DNA from: Eubacteriales Family XIII. Incertae Sedis bacterium
GTDB lineage: Bacteria > Bacillota > Clostridia > Peptostreptococcales > Anaerovoracaceae
Reading direction: 5' to 3'
Length of the DNA: 55,703 bases
Assembly (NCBI GenBank): GCA_031261345.1
Contig: JAISKC010000048.1
Coordinates: 1-55,703, forward strand
Shown here: positions 40,986-48,500 of the stretch, one piece after another
Layout of the letters: each line of letters opens with the position of its first letter
Position numbering within the stretch: position 1 is the first letter of the stretch
Position numbers and translations under genes: made by a program
Notes under the pieces: model-generated
The model's input: only the letters and a program-made list of their open reading frames with translations
Database searches by the model: none
What the model was told of the DNA's origin: nothing

Positions 40986-41699
40986 ATGATAATATTTCCG
41001 GCAATAGACCTCAAGGACGGCAAGCCCGTAAGGCTCACAAAAGGAGACTTCGCCACGACCCAGCAAGTCGCGGACGATGCCGTCATTACTGCAAAGAAAT
41101 TTGAAAGCATGGGCGCGACCCATCTTCATATGGTTGACCTAGATGGAGCCCTCGAAGCCAAACCCGTGAACAACAAAATAATAGAGACCGTGGCAAGCGA
41201 AACAAATCTATTCATAGAACTCGGCGGCGGTATTCGCACGGAAGAAACGATAGAGCATTACCTGAAAGCGGGCATAAGCCGCCTCATACTCGGCTCGGTC
41301 GCTATCAATGACCCCGAGTTTGCGACCGCAATGATACAGAAATACGGTGAGAAAATCGCGGTGGGCATAGACGCAAAAAATGGAATGGCGCAGGGCGGTG
41401 GCTGGCTCTCTGGCAGCAGTGTACATTTCGCAACGCTCGCAAAGCAGGTGGACAAGGCCGGAGTGCAAACCATCATATACACCGACATAGCAAAGGACGG
41501 CACGCTTTCGGGCCCGAACCTAGAAGATCTGGGCGAGGTCAACAAAGCCGTGAAGGCAGACGTCATAGCGAGCGGCGGAGTTACTACAATTGACGACCTC
41601 AAAGCCCTAGATGAAATCAATATCCACGGGGCAATCTGCGGAAAGTCAATCTACAAAGGGACACTCTCACTCGAAGAAGCCCTGAAAACCTTCGCATAG
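40986..41699 (+). CDS. hisA: Phosphoribosylformimino-5-aminoimidazole carboxamide ribotide isomerase
   Basis: 237 residues, TIM barrel. FPAIDLKDGKPVRLTKGDF near 4-22 contains the catalytic aspartate, HLHMVDLDGA near 45, GGGIRTEETIEHYL near 79-92, YTDIAKDGTLSGPN near 162 with the second aspartate, and ASGGVTTIDDL near 196-206. This is the last his gene here; hisF, hisI/E and hisC do not follow and a sigma-factor gene comes next. Confidence 0.94.
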   Translation: MIIFPAIDLKDGKPVRLTKGDFATTQQVADDAVITAKKFESMGATHLHMVDLDGALEAKPVNNKIIETVASETNLFIELGGGIRTEETIEHYLKAGISRLILGSVAINDPEFATAMIQKYGEKIAVGIDAKNGMAQGGGWLSGSSVHFATLAKQVDKAGVQTIIYTDIAKDGTLSGPNLEDLGEVNKAVKADVIASGGVTTIDDLKALDEINIHGAICGKSIYKGTLSLEEALKTFA

Positions 41700-41766
41700 G
41701 GATAAGGAAAAAGCAGCAACTTTGCATCTATTATTATAAGAGTATAAAGTAGGGGGAATTTAGGGA

Positions 41767-42930
41767 ATGGCTCATCCCGAAATAGTAGGTCTGGCGAAAA
41801 AGGCAATAAAGGGAAACAAGGCATCATTTGAGGAATTGTGCCGGCGGAAACAGCAGGAGATGCTCTTCAGCGCTTATACGGTGCTCGGAAATCATCACGA
41901 TGCCGAGGATGCTGTGCAGGAAGCTATTTTTTCGATGTTTCGAAACATTGGCAAGTTGAAGACACCCGAAGCCATAGACGCTTGGATTTTCAAAATCGTC
42001 AGGAACGAGTGCAATTCGATTTTCCGCAAGCAGCTTAGGCACAAGGCCGATCTCGATGTGGAAGATGAAGACATAATCATTGTTGAAGAAAATCGCGAAT
42101 TCCTGCCTGAGGCCTATGCCGAGGATGCGGCACAGAGTGATAGGCTCTATGAAATCGTGCTCGGCTTGCCGGAAAAGAGGCGCGAGACTATCCTCATGTA
42201 TTACTACGAAGAGCTGAGTTATCAGGAGATTGCGGACATCACGGGCACGTCAATCAAAACTGTCTCCGCAAATATGACAAATGCGCGAGCTATGATAAAG
42301 AAGGAATTGAATTTGGATAGAAATAAAGAATCGGAGCTGATGGGCGTTGGCGTCTCGTCTACGGTAATGGGGCAGGTGTTCAAACAGCAGGCGGACAAGC
42401 GGGTCTCACAGGAGTCGCTTACGGCTTTTGAGCAAACATGGGCGCCAAAGATGAAGGCGATGAATTTTCCCGCAGCGAAGTCGGCCATTCTCGTCAAGGT
42501 GGCGGTTATTGCCGTTTCAGCAACAGTAATACTCGGGGGGACGGTATTTGCCACAATCTATTTCGGACAGGGTAGCCAAGGTGAAGGAGCCCCTGCCGCA
42601 GTTCAATTGTCCGACGCTGAAATACTTTTGGACAGAGAAATTTCCTTCATGGGAGGAGACGACGCCTACGAGCACATCAACCCCACCGGTGCCGAGCTGG
42701 TAAATATGAAAGATGGCGACACCAATCCCACTTGGGAAATCAAAAACTCCGATGGCGAGATCATCTATAGCGGAACGGGAAACACTCTCCAGACGGAAGT
42801 GTCTGAGCTTGAAGCAACCGGCCAATTCGGGGAATACACCCTCTACTTCAGCCTGAAGGACAAAGGCAACAACAGTATGACCCTACACCGAGCCTTCGAA
42901 ATAAGAACGCCCGAAGCCAACACCGATTGA
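41767..42930 (+). CDS. ECF-type sigma factor with a C-terminal membrane helix and external domain
   Basis: 387 residues. Sigma-70 region 2 covers ~25-92 (LLFSAYTVLGNHHDAEDAVQEAIF-type block with DAWIFKIVRNECNS) and region 4 covers ~130-190 (LPEKRRETILMYYYEELSYQEIADITG, then SIKTVSANMTNARAMIKKEL). Typical ECF factors stop near 190. Here a linker (~190-238) leads to a single membrane helix at ~240-266 and a ~120-residue acidic domain predicted outside (DAEILLDREISFMGGDDAYEHI, NPTWEIKNSDGEIIYSG), with an Ig/FN3-like look. So the factor is probably tethered and activated by release from the membrane. No separate anti-sigma gene is adjacent. Function is inferred from domain layout. Confidence 0.88.
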   Translation: MAHPEIVGLAKKAIKGNKASFEELCRRKQQEMLFSAYTVLGNHHDAEDAVQEAIFSMFRNIGKLKTPEAIDAWIFKIVRNECNSIFRKQLRHKADLDVEDEDIIIVEENREFLPEAYAEDAAQSDRLYEIVLGLPEKRRETILMYYYEELSYQEIADITGTSIKTVSANMTNARAMIKKELNLDRNKESELMGVGVSSTVMGQVFKQQADKRVSQESLTAFEQTWAPKMKAMNFPAAKSAILVKVAVIAVSATVILGGTVFATIYFGQGSQGEGAPAAVQLSDAEILLDREISFMGGDDAYEHINPTGAELVNMKDGDTNPTWEIKNSDGEIIYSGTGNTLQTEVSELEATGQFGEYTLYFSLKDKGNNSMTLHRAFEIRTPEANTD

Positions 42931-42955
42931 AGGACTATTGCAATTGTGAGCAGGA

Positions 42956-43306
42956 CTACTTATCCTTCTTGGATGCATCGTAGAGATATAGCTCGATTGC
43001 TTCGTTGATCACGAAATTTAGGCTAGTATCTTTCGCCTCGGCAATTTCATATAGTTTTCTGTGAGAGCCTTTTGATGTCCTAATATTGAACAACCCCTTG
43101 AACTCTTTCTCCGGCACCTTTCCAGTTTCCTCGCAGAGGTCAAGATAATTGTCAATCGACGACTTCAATCCCTCTTCTAATTCTTCAACAGATTCTCCTT
43201 CGAAAATGATTACATCATTGATTCCCAATACTCGTCCAATGAAGCACTTGTCCTCAAGGCTGAATTCAACTTTTGCCCTATAATCTTTATACGTCATCAA
43301 ATCCAT
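42956..43306 (-). CDS. hicB: HicB-type antitoxin
   Basis: 116 residues. N-terminal YRAKVEFSLEDKCFIGRVLGINDVIIFEGESVEELEEGLKSSIDNYL is the partial RNase H-like HicB fold, followed by a ribbon-helix-helix-like C-terminus with GLFNIRTSKGSHRKLYEIAEAKDTSLNFVINEAIELYL. It binds and neutralises HicA and represses the operon. It is the second gene, 1 base after hicA. Confidence 0.92.
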   Translation of the reverse strand: MDLMTYKDYRAKVEFSLEDKCFIGRVLGINDVIIFEGESVEELEEGLKSSIDNYLDLCEETGKVPEKEFKGLFNIRTSKGSHRKLYEIAEAKDTSLNFVINEAIELYLYDASKKDK

Positions 43307-43307
43307 A

Positions 43308-43565
43308 CTATAGTATTCCTTTCTCCTCCAATTGTTTCAATATTGCAATCAAAGAGCCTCGTCTAAATTCCTTATGTGGATGTGGTTTATGTATTGTAAT
43401 AAATTCTTTGTGCCTCTCGTCATAAAAGTTGACTTGCGATCCGGATGTCTTCCCTGAGTTGAATTCGTTGTAACCAAGGTGGTTTAATAATTTTACCAAT
43501 TCCTGATATGTGAAATCGTCGGGCTTCCTCTTTGCTCTTGCAATTAGTTTTTCAATTTTTGTCAT
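43308..43565 (-). CDS. hicA: HicA-type mRNA interferase toxin
   Basis: 85 residues. The dsRNA-binding-like fold includes TYQELVKLLNHLGYNEFNSGKTSGSQVNFYDE and the catalytic-histidine region ITIHKPHPHKEFRRGSLIAILKQLEEKGIL. This longer form, with HPHKE, is common in Clostridia. HicA cleaves mRNA when free of HicB. Its promoter region has two palindromes. Confidence 0.92.
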   Translation of the reverse strand: MTKIEKLIARAKRKPDDFTYQELVKLLNHLGYNEFNSGKTSGSQVNFYDERHKEFITIHKPHPHKEFRRGSLIAILKQLEEKGIL

Positions 43566-43582
43566 TTGATAGCTCCAATCGC

Positions 43583-43649
43583 GTAACTGATTTATAGTTA
43601 CACTTTATGCTGAAATAGCGAACTAGTCAAGTACAATTTAATTGTACTT
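43583..43649 (-). promoter_or_regulatory. hicAB promoter with two palindromic operators
   Basis: On the minus strand TTGACT (plus 43625-43630), 17 bases, TAAAGT (43602-43607). A perfect 10-1-10 palindrome, AAGTACAATT/AATTGTACTT, lies at 43629-43649 against the -35 box. A second inverted repeat GTAACT-N7-AGTTAC lies at 43583-43601 just after the -10 box. The HicB C-terminal DNA-binding domain is the natural ligand. The first palindrome could also act as terminator for the upstream higA gene. Confidence 0.55.
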
Positions 43650-43656
43650 ATCACTT

Positions 43657-43962
43657 TTATGCGGAGGCTTGTTCACCCCACGGTTTGATTTTTTCTAGTT
43701 CGGTTTTGATCTTTTCTTCTAGAATGGCGGTGTCAAACGCCGCTTGTGCCCGAAGCCAGTATCCCGGCGTTAGCCCGAAAAACTTACACAGTCGCAAATC
43801 GGTGTCCACCGAAATAGATCTTTTCCCGGAAACTATGTCGCCAATTCTCTGGGCCGGTACTCCGATTTCTTTCGCCAATCTATATTTGGTTATACCCATA
43901 GGCACCAAAAACTCTTCATTCAATAATTCGCCCGGCGTCACCGGTATCAATTTTTTCATCAT
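43657..43962 (-). CDS. higA: HigA-type antitoxin (HTH)
   Basis: 101 residues from the ATG at 43962, which has GAGGTGA upstream; a more distal ATG is less likely. IPVTPGELLNEEFLVPMGITKYRLAKEIGVPAQRIGDIVSGKRSISVDTDLRLCKFFGLTPGYWL is the classic HigA/VapI Xre domain, followed by a short tail. It neutralises HigB and represses the higBA promoter. In this order (toxin first, antitoxin second) the pair is standard HigBA. Confidence 0.93.
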   Translation of the reverse strand: MMKKLIPVTPGELLNEEFLVPMGITKYRLAKEIGVPAQRIGDIVSGKRSISVDTDLRLCKFFGLTPGYWLRAQAAFDTAILEEKIKTELEKIKPWGEQASA

Positions 43963-43969
43963 ACTCACC

Positions 43970-44248
43970 TCAATGATAGTCCGTAATTTCAACGTTCATC
44001 GGGCCAAATTCGGTCCAAATGAAACAGATTCGATACTGGTCGTTAATTCTTATTGAATATTGACCTGCACGGTTTCCCATTAAAGCCTCCAGCCTGTTAC
44101 CCGGCGGGATTCTCAAGTCATTCAACGATTGAGCAATTTCCAGCTGTACCAATTTCCTCAAGGCAATTCGCTCAATATGTTCAAACCTTTTTACTCGAAA
44201 ACGATTTGCAAGTTGTTCCGTTTCCTTGTTCTTATACGACACTATCAT
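43970..44248 (-). CDS. higB: HigB-type toxin (RelE superfamily)
   Basis: 92 residues from the ATG at 44248. MIVSYKNKETEQL is the typical HigB start, followed by IERIALRKLVQLEIAQSLNDLRIPPGNRLEALMGNRAGQYSIRINDQYRICFIW and the closing VEITDYH. The in-frame ATG at 44266 is rejected because it lies inside a palindromic operator. HigB is a ribosome-dependent mRNA nuclease. Confidence 0.93.
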   Translation of the reverse strand: MIVSYKNKETEQLANRFRVKRFEHIERIALRKLVQLEIAQSLNDLRIPPGNRLEALMGNRAGQYSIRINDQYRICFIWTEFGPMNVEITDYH

Positions 44249-44265
44249 TATAGTAACACCACGCA

Positions 44266-44288
44266 TTAATAATGTAAAGCATTATTAA
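44266..44288. promoter_or_regulatory. higBA operator palindrome
   Basis: TTAATAATG (44266-44274) and CATTATTAA (44280-44288) form a perfect 9-5-9 inverted repeat 18 bases before the higB start. HigA proteins bind such sites to repress their own operon. Confidence 0.65.
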
Positions 44289-44345
44289 CCTCCATTCCCA
44301 TCGTCAGCAATAACATATGTATATATTAACTTAATTGGAAGAAAA

Positions 44346-44419
44346 TAGCAAGCATTGTTTTATTTCGTTTTACTAGATTATGGGGGAAGTAATAGGATAA
44401 GGAAAAGTTTGGAGAGCTT
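44346..44419 (+). repeat. Intergenic repeat downstream of orphan Xre gene 1, copy 1
   Basis: Starts TAGCAAGCATTGTTTTATTT and ends with a GGATAAGGAAAAGTTTGG-type tail. Related sequences occur at 44799-44878 and 45287-45354, each following the 3' end of an Xre-like gene (or the place one would be). Similarity is strongest at the GCAAGC-TTGTTTT end and in the purine-rich tail. Confidence 0.6.
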
Positions 44420-44702
44420 ATCGGAACTCAATGTGTACTTCTTTGCCCAAGCCTGCTGCGATTCGCTTTAGCATGGCGATTGATGGATTGTAATTGGCGT
44501 TTTCCAATCTGCTTATCTGGGCTTGCTGGATACCGGTTGCACGTGAAAGCTCCTTTTGTGTCATGCCTTTTTCGCTACGTCCCTGTATCATCGCTCGGAC
44601 GATTTCATATTCAGGTTCGAGGCGTTTAAACTCCCTCGAAAATTCCTCGTCCTTAAGCATTTCATCTAAGTGGTTTTTAAAGCTCATTTTCGTAATATTC
44701 AA
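44418..44702 (-). CDS. Orphan Xre antitoxin-like regulator 1
   Basis: 94 residues. N-terminal arm with FKNHLDEMLKDEEFSREFKRLEPEYEIVRAMIQ, then a helix-turn-helix: RSEKGMTQKELSRATGIQQAQISRLENANYNPSIAMLKRIAAGLGKEVHIEFR. This is the form of antitoxins that follow a RelE-like toxin gene (HigA2/RelB-Xre type), yet only 171 bases separate it from the next gene and no toxin frame is present. A strong promoter with a palindrome in its spacer lies upstream. It may guard against external toxins, or the toxin was lost. Confidence 0.88.
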   Translation of the reverse strand: MNITKMSFKNHLDEMLKDEEFSREFKRLEPEYEIVRAMIQGRSEKGMTQKELSRATGIQQAQISRLENANYNPSIAMLKRIAAGLGKEVHIEFR

Positions 44703-44729
44703 CCTTCCACAAAATTTCCCTCCAAACTA

Positions 44730-44758
44730 TAATATGCTATATATAACATATTGTCAAT
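44730..44758 (-). promoter_or_regulatory. Promoter with built-in palindrome for Xre gene 1
   Basis: On the minus strand TTGACA (plus 44753-44758), a 17-base spacer and TATTAT (44730-44735). The spacer lies within a 20-base palindrome at 44733-44752, ATATGCTATA/TATAACATAT, with one mismatch between arms. A repressor bound there would block RNA polymerase, so auto-repression is likely. Confidence 0.65.
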
Positions 44759-44798
44759 GCGCTTCTGTTTTCTATAAAATATCATATATGGAAATAAT

Positions 44799-44878
44799 TA
44801 GCAAGCGTTGTTTTGTTTTGATTGTTTTAATCTTTTGGAGATGGTAATCGGGTAGGGGAAAGTTTGGGGTGGTTCATC
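44799..44878 (+). repeat. Intergenic repeat downstream of orphan Xre gene 2, copy 2
   Basis: TAGCAAGCGTTGTTTTGTTT at its left end and a GTAGGGGAAAGTTTGGGG tail. It parallels copy 1 at 44346 in position and orientation relative to the neighbouring Xre gene, 453 bases away, and copy 3 at 45287. Confidence 0.6.
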
Positions 44879-45200
44879 TGAGCCTACTGGATACCGGTTG
44901 CCTGTGCCCGATTGGGACGACCGCTAAGGTTTTGCCCAGTGGTGCCAGCAATCTGATGACGGTGTCGATTGAAGGCGAAGACTTTCCGGCCTCCATGTCA
45001 GAAATGGTAGGTTGCCTCACCCCCGTGAGCGCCTCCAGTTTTCGTTGACTTACGTTTTGCTCATTGCGTGCCAATGTCAGTTCTCGCATAATGGCTACGC
45101 GCGCATCTATCTCTGCAATTTCACGATCAGCAATTCTGCCATCGGAAAGCATCTCCTCTGTGTGTTCTTGCCATGTTCCGCCTATATGTTTATTTCCCAT
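44874..45200 (-). CDS. Orphan Xre antitoxin-like regulator 2
   Basis: 108 residues with an N-terminal arm (TWQEHTEEMLSDGRIADREIAEIDARVAIMRELTLAR) and a helix-turn-helix (NVSQRKLEALTGVRQPTISDMEAGKSSPSIDTVIRLLAPLGKTLAVVPI). It has the same architecture as regulator 1 but is a distant paralogue. AGAGGAGGG precedes the ATG. No RelE-type frame is found on either side. A TGATAGT-N6-ACTATCA palindrome (45265-45284) lies 65 bases upstream. Confidence 0.88.
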   Translation of the reverse strand: MGNKHIGGTWQEHTEEMLSDGRIADREIAEIDARVAIMRELTLARNEQNVSQRKLEALTGVRQPTISDMEAGKSSPSIDTVIRLLAPLGKTLAVVPIGHRQPVSSRLR

Positions 45201-45264
45201 CTTCTGACCCTCCTCTTATCTCACGCAATCTTCGCTTTGCAATACGGATTTCCCTTTGTGGAGA

Positions 45265-45284
45265 TGATAGTTCATAGACTATCA
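45265..45284. promoter_or_regulatory. Palindrome upstream of Xre gene 2
   Basis: TGATAGT (45265-45271) and ACTATCA (45278-45284) form a perfect 7-6-7 inverted repeat, a likely auto-repression operator for the regulator encoded at 44874-45200. Confidence 0.5.
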
Positions 45285-45286
45285 AA

Positions 45287-45354
45287 ATGCAAGCATTGTT
45301 TTGTTTTGATTGTTTTTTTTATTTTTTTGGGGAATGGATAAGGAAAAGGGGTTG
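45287..45354 (+). repeat. Intergenic repeat, copy 3 (no Xre gene attached)
   Basis: ATGCAAGCATTGTTTTGTTT at the left and GGATAAGGAAAAGGGG at the right. By analogy with copies 1 and 2 an Xre cassette would follow to the right, but the surface-protein leader follows instead, suggesting a lost cassette. Confidence 0.5.
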
Positions 45355-45429
45355 TTTCTTCATCTATATTATTGTGTGCATGAAAAAAAATGTATACTAA
45401 TTTGAGTTTTTATGTTTATTTTGCTTATT

Positions 45430-45588
45430 TTGGGGTATATATATAGTAATGGACGAATTGTACTTGCGTGTGCAAGGTGGCATTGAGAAATTTCAATGCG
45501 TAGTGCAATTCGGAAGTGAAAAGATTGCAATTGGGCAAGAGGCATAAACAGTTGGGCCGCAAAAGCGGCGGGAATCACAGGGGGAATC
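45430..45588 (+). promoter_or_regulatory. Structured leader of the surface-protein gene
   Basis: AT-rich DNA with promoter-like TATATATATAG near 45436-45446 is followed by potential hairpins: CATTGA-GAAAT-TCAATG (about 45481-45498), two TGCAAT/ATTGCA-type elements (45503-45535) and GCCGC-AAAA-GCGGC (about 45556-45570). AGGGGG lies just before the tandem ATGs at 45589. It does not match a riboswitch class I know. The rest of the gap 45355-45430 shows nothing recognisable. Confidence 0.35.
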
Positions 45589-48500
45589 ATGATGAGTACC
45601 AATACAAACCGTATCACGAAGAACAAGAGATGGCTGGCCGTTTTGCTGGCGGCAGTAATGCTGTTTGGGGTAATGTTACCACAGTTTGCTATGGCTGGCA
45701 CCGAGCTGGAAAATATTTACATGGGGGGGGGGTATCTCCTAGCGTAATTTTCCAAGTGGATGGCAGCACCATCAAGACGGTGCAAGTAGCCATTCCGGAA
45801 GGACAGACAGAGGTCAAACTGCCGGCGGACGCGATCCCAACGGAGGAAGAACTCGCGGGCTCTGTGCGGCAAACCACTACCGATAGCAAGGACTGGATTG
45901 CGGGTCAGGCCCGCAATGACAGCGTGGGCTCCGACCTGCAATCTACGAACAGTCAATTCTTGGGCTGGACGGACACAAAAGACGAAACGAAAACAATATA
46001 CACAACGGATGAAAGTCTGGTCGAAACCGATGGCTACGCACCAATCGGTGAATTTGTTGTGACGCAGGATACGACATTTAGAGCGGTTTTCTCTCCGCAG
46101 GAGGGGACGCTGTCTGCGCTAAATTCAGAAGATACGATAAATGTTCTCGGTTCTTCCGACTATGAGATCAGTATGAAATGGGATTCAACCACATCGAGCG
46201 AGGCTACATTCAATGGTTCGGGTGCAATCGACATGCTCGTTGTGAATGTGCAAAAGTTGACATCATCTCCCTCAACTGGCAACTATACCTTGGTGATTAA
46301 CTATGAGCATCTCGATCCAATTCCATCTAGTGATACGGCGTCGGGCTTCTATGTTATTGATTATGACGGTAGTTCAAACAAACCTATTACTTCAAGCTCT
46401 ACACTCTATGGGGTCGTTGTGTCCGCTCAGAATAATGTTGCCACCAAGACTTTGACCTATACGCTAGCTCCCGATTTCTATGATAAAGCCGCAAATTTTG
46501 GCGTTAATATCAATTTTGGGACCAGGCCGCAACCCGGAGAGCCAAGAATATACAATGGGGAAAAGGCAAAGGTCACGGCCAATTTGTATGAGAGTGCTAC
46601 ACCTGTAGCCGCCCCAGAAAATCTTACCGCCGTGGGCGTGATAGCAGATCAATCGATTACCATTTACATAAGCATGTCATCTCCCTCCCAACTTCCGCTA
46701 GGTGCGTCGACGGGATTGATCAGCCTAAATATGAGCCATACTTATTCGGTTTATGGCGATGGATTTGGTAGCATATCCTATACGGCTGATTTGAGTAATT
46801 TTACAATCACAGCCAATGGAGAAACCAAGACATACGGACAATGGCTAGAAGATTGTGCAATTGCATCAAGCACTCCTCCTATCACTTTTTATTATGCAAA
46901 CGGAGATCCTTTGGGTGATAATGGCGGTGGTCTTGCAACGATGCTTGCCGCTGCTGGTACCACGCAGATCAAATACGTCGCTACGGCAGACTTTATAACT
47001 TCAGGCGGCAAAGTGCCGGCACTCGATTTCAACAATAGCGTTGATCCTTCAAATAGAGGGCCTGAGGTGACATATCAGGGGCAATACAACAAGCGTGGTC
47101 CGGTAATAAATGCCGTGCAGTATGATTCGCAGACAGGCACTCGTCCATCTGCATTTGCGACGATAGAATGTGTGAACCGCTTAAACAATAAAATTACTGC
47201 CATTTCCACAAAACCTGTTTTTTACATAAATGGAGCAATAGGTGTTGAGTATCTGCAACCAAACTCCATCGCCTATAGGGAAGCATATGAAAATGATCCA
47301 ACGGATGTTGACAATAAGGCGTATCTATATCTACAGACCTTATTTACAGTCGCTGCTAACAGTCCCAGAAATGCGGACCTCGCTGAAGGCCAACAGGACA
47401 CCATTGAGCTAACCATACCGACTGGGGTTCATGTCACTCATATACGCCTTCCAAAGGCGAACATATCATCAAAATATACATCTGTCAGCTACAAAGGAAC
47501 AACATACTATCCTGGTGATATCATTGATGTAGAAACTGCCAATAGTGGCGTGGCTGCAACTGGAACTGTTACATTGACAATCAACGAATTGCAGACTTTG
47601 CTGGGGCTTGGCGGTGGCTTAGGTGGTGCCCCGAATAATACTGAATACTATATTACGTTTTTTGGTTATACAGAAAGTTTGACATCAAGTAGCGTTCGAT
47701 TTGATTTGGATTATGATACTACCAGCAAAAATGCGGTTGCAAAGGTGACGACTTCCGGTGCATATTATTGGGTATGCAATGGAGACCCCGGTGCCAACGC
47801 CACGGTTCACACTTATAATGGGGCTGGCAGTTATCCAAACTTCCCAACAGGTAGCTCAATAAACAAAGGCGACAGTATGTTCTTAATGGCAAATTTCTCA
47901 GTCGACAATAATGGAACGGGTGCGACGGCCTTTCTGAATCCCTTACAGTCAACCGGAGCGTTGCTCTTGAATCCCGTACTCTATTTTAGCGTTCCGCCGG
48001 GGCTGAACGTAAAGGATGTCACTTTGTCTAGCAGTGCTATTGATTCAAATGGAAATGCACTCAGCACAACTATGAAGGTGTTTGACGATGCGGGTGATTG
48101 GAGTGCAACTGGTGGCAAACTTGTGGAGGTGAAACTGACCGACGGTGACGGTGGTGATGTATATTTGGTCAATACTGGGCATTGGGCACGACTCGAGCTT
48201 GAAATACCCACGGACTACGATGAATCCTTATATGGAGCACAAATTATCGTACCTGCAACTGCCGCTTCATACACCACATGGGCATCAACTGACCAGTATA
48301 TGGGTATTCGAGCAGGAGGTTATACTAGTGGCCGAACAATGAATTTGCCTATTGGAGCGGCGGCAACTAGCAACACTGCTACCTATTCAAATAGGTCAAG
48401 TCAAACGGTGAATATCTCCTCGCCCCCAATAGCATTTTCATCTTCATATACCAAAACGGTCGGCAATACTTACCGTTACTATACCGATGGAGATGCTCTG

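Noticed and set aside
44346-45354. Integron-like attC interpretation of the repeats in the Xre array
   Set aside because: The repeats lack the conserved GTT-containing R boxes and the hairpin symmetry of attC, and no integrase is present.
45516-45722. Translation of the surface protein from the upstream frame beginning at 45516
   Set aside because: That segment has no ribosome site or signal peptide and is the out-of-frame reading of the true signal-peptide region.
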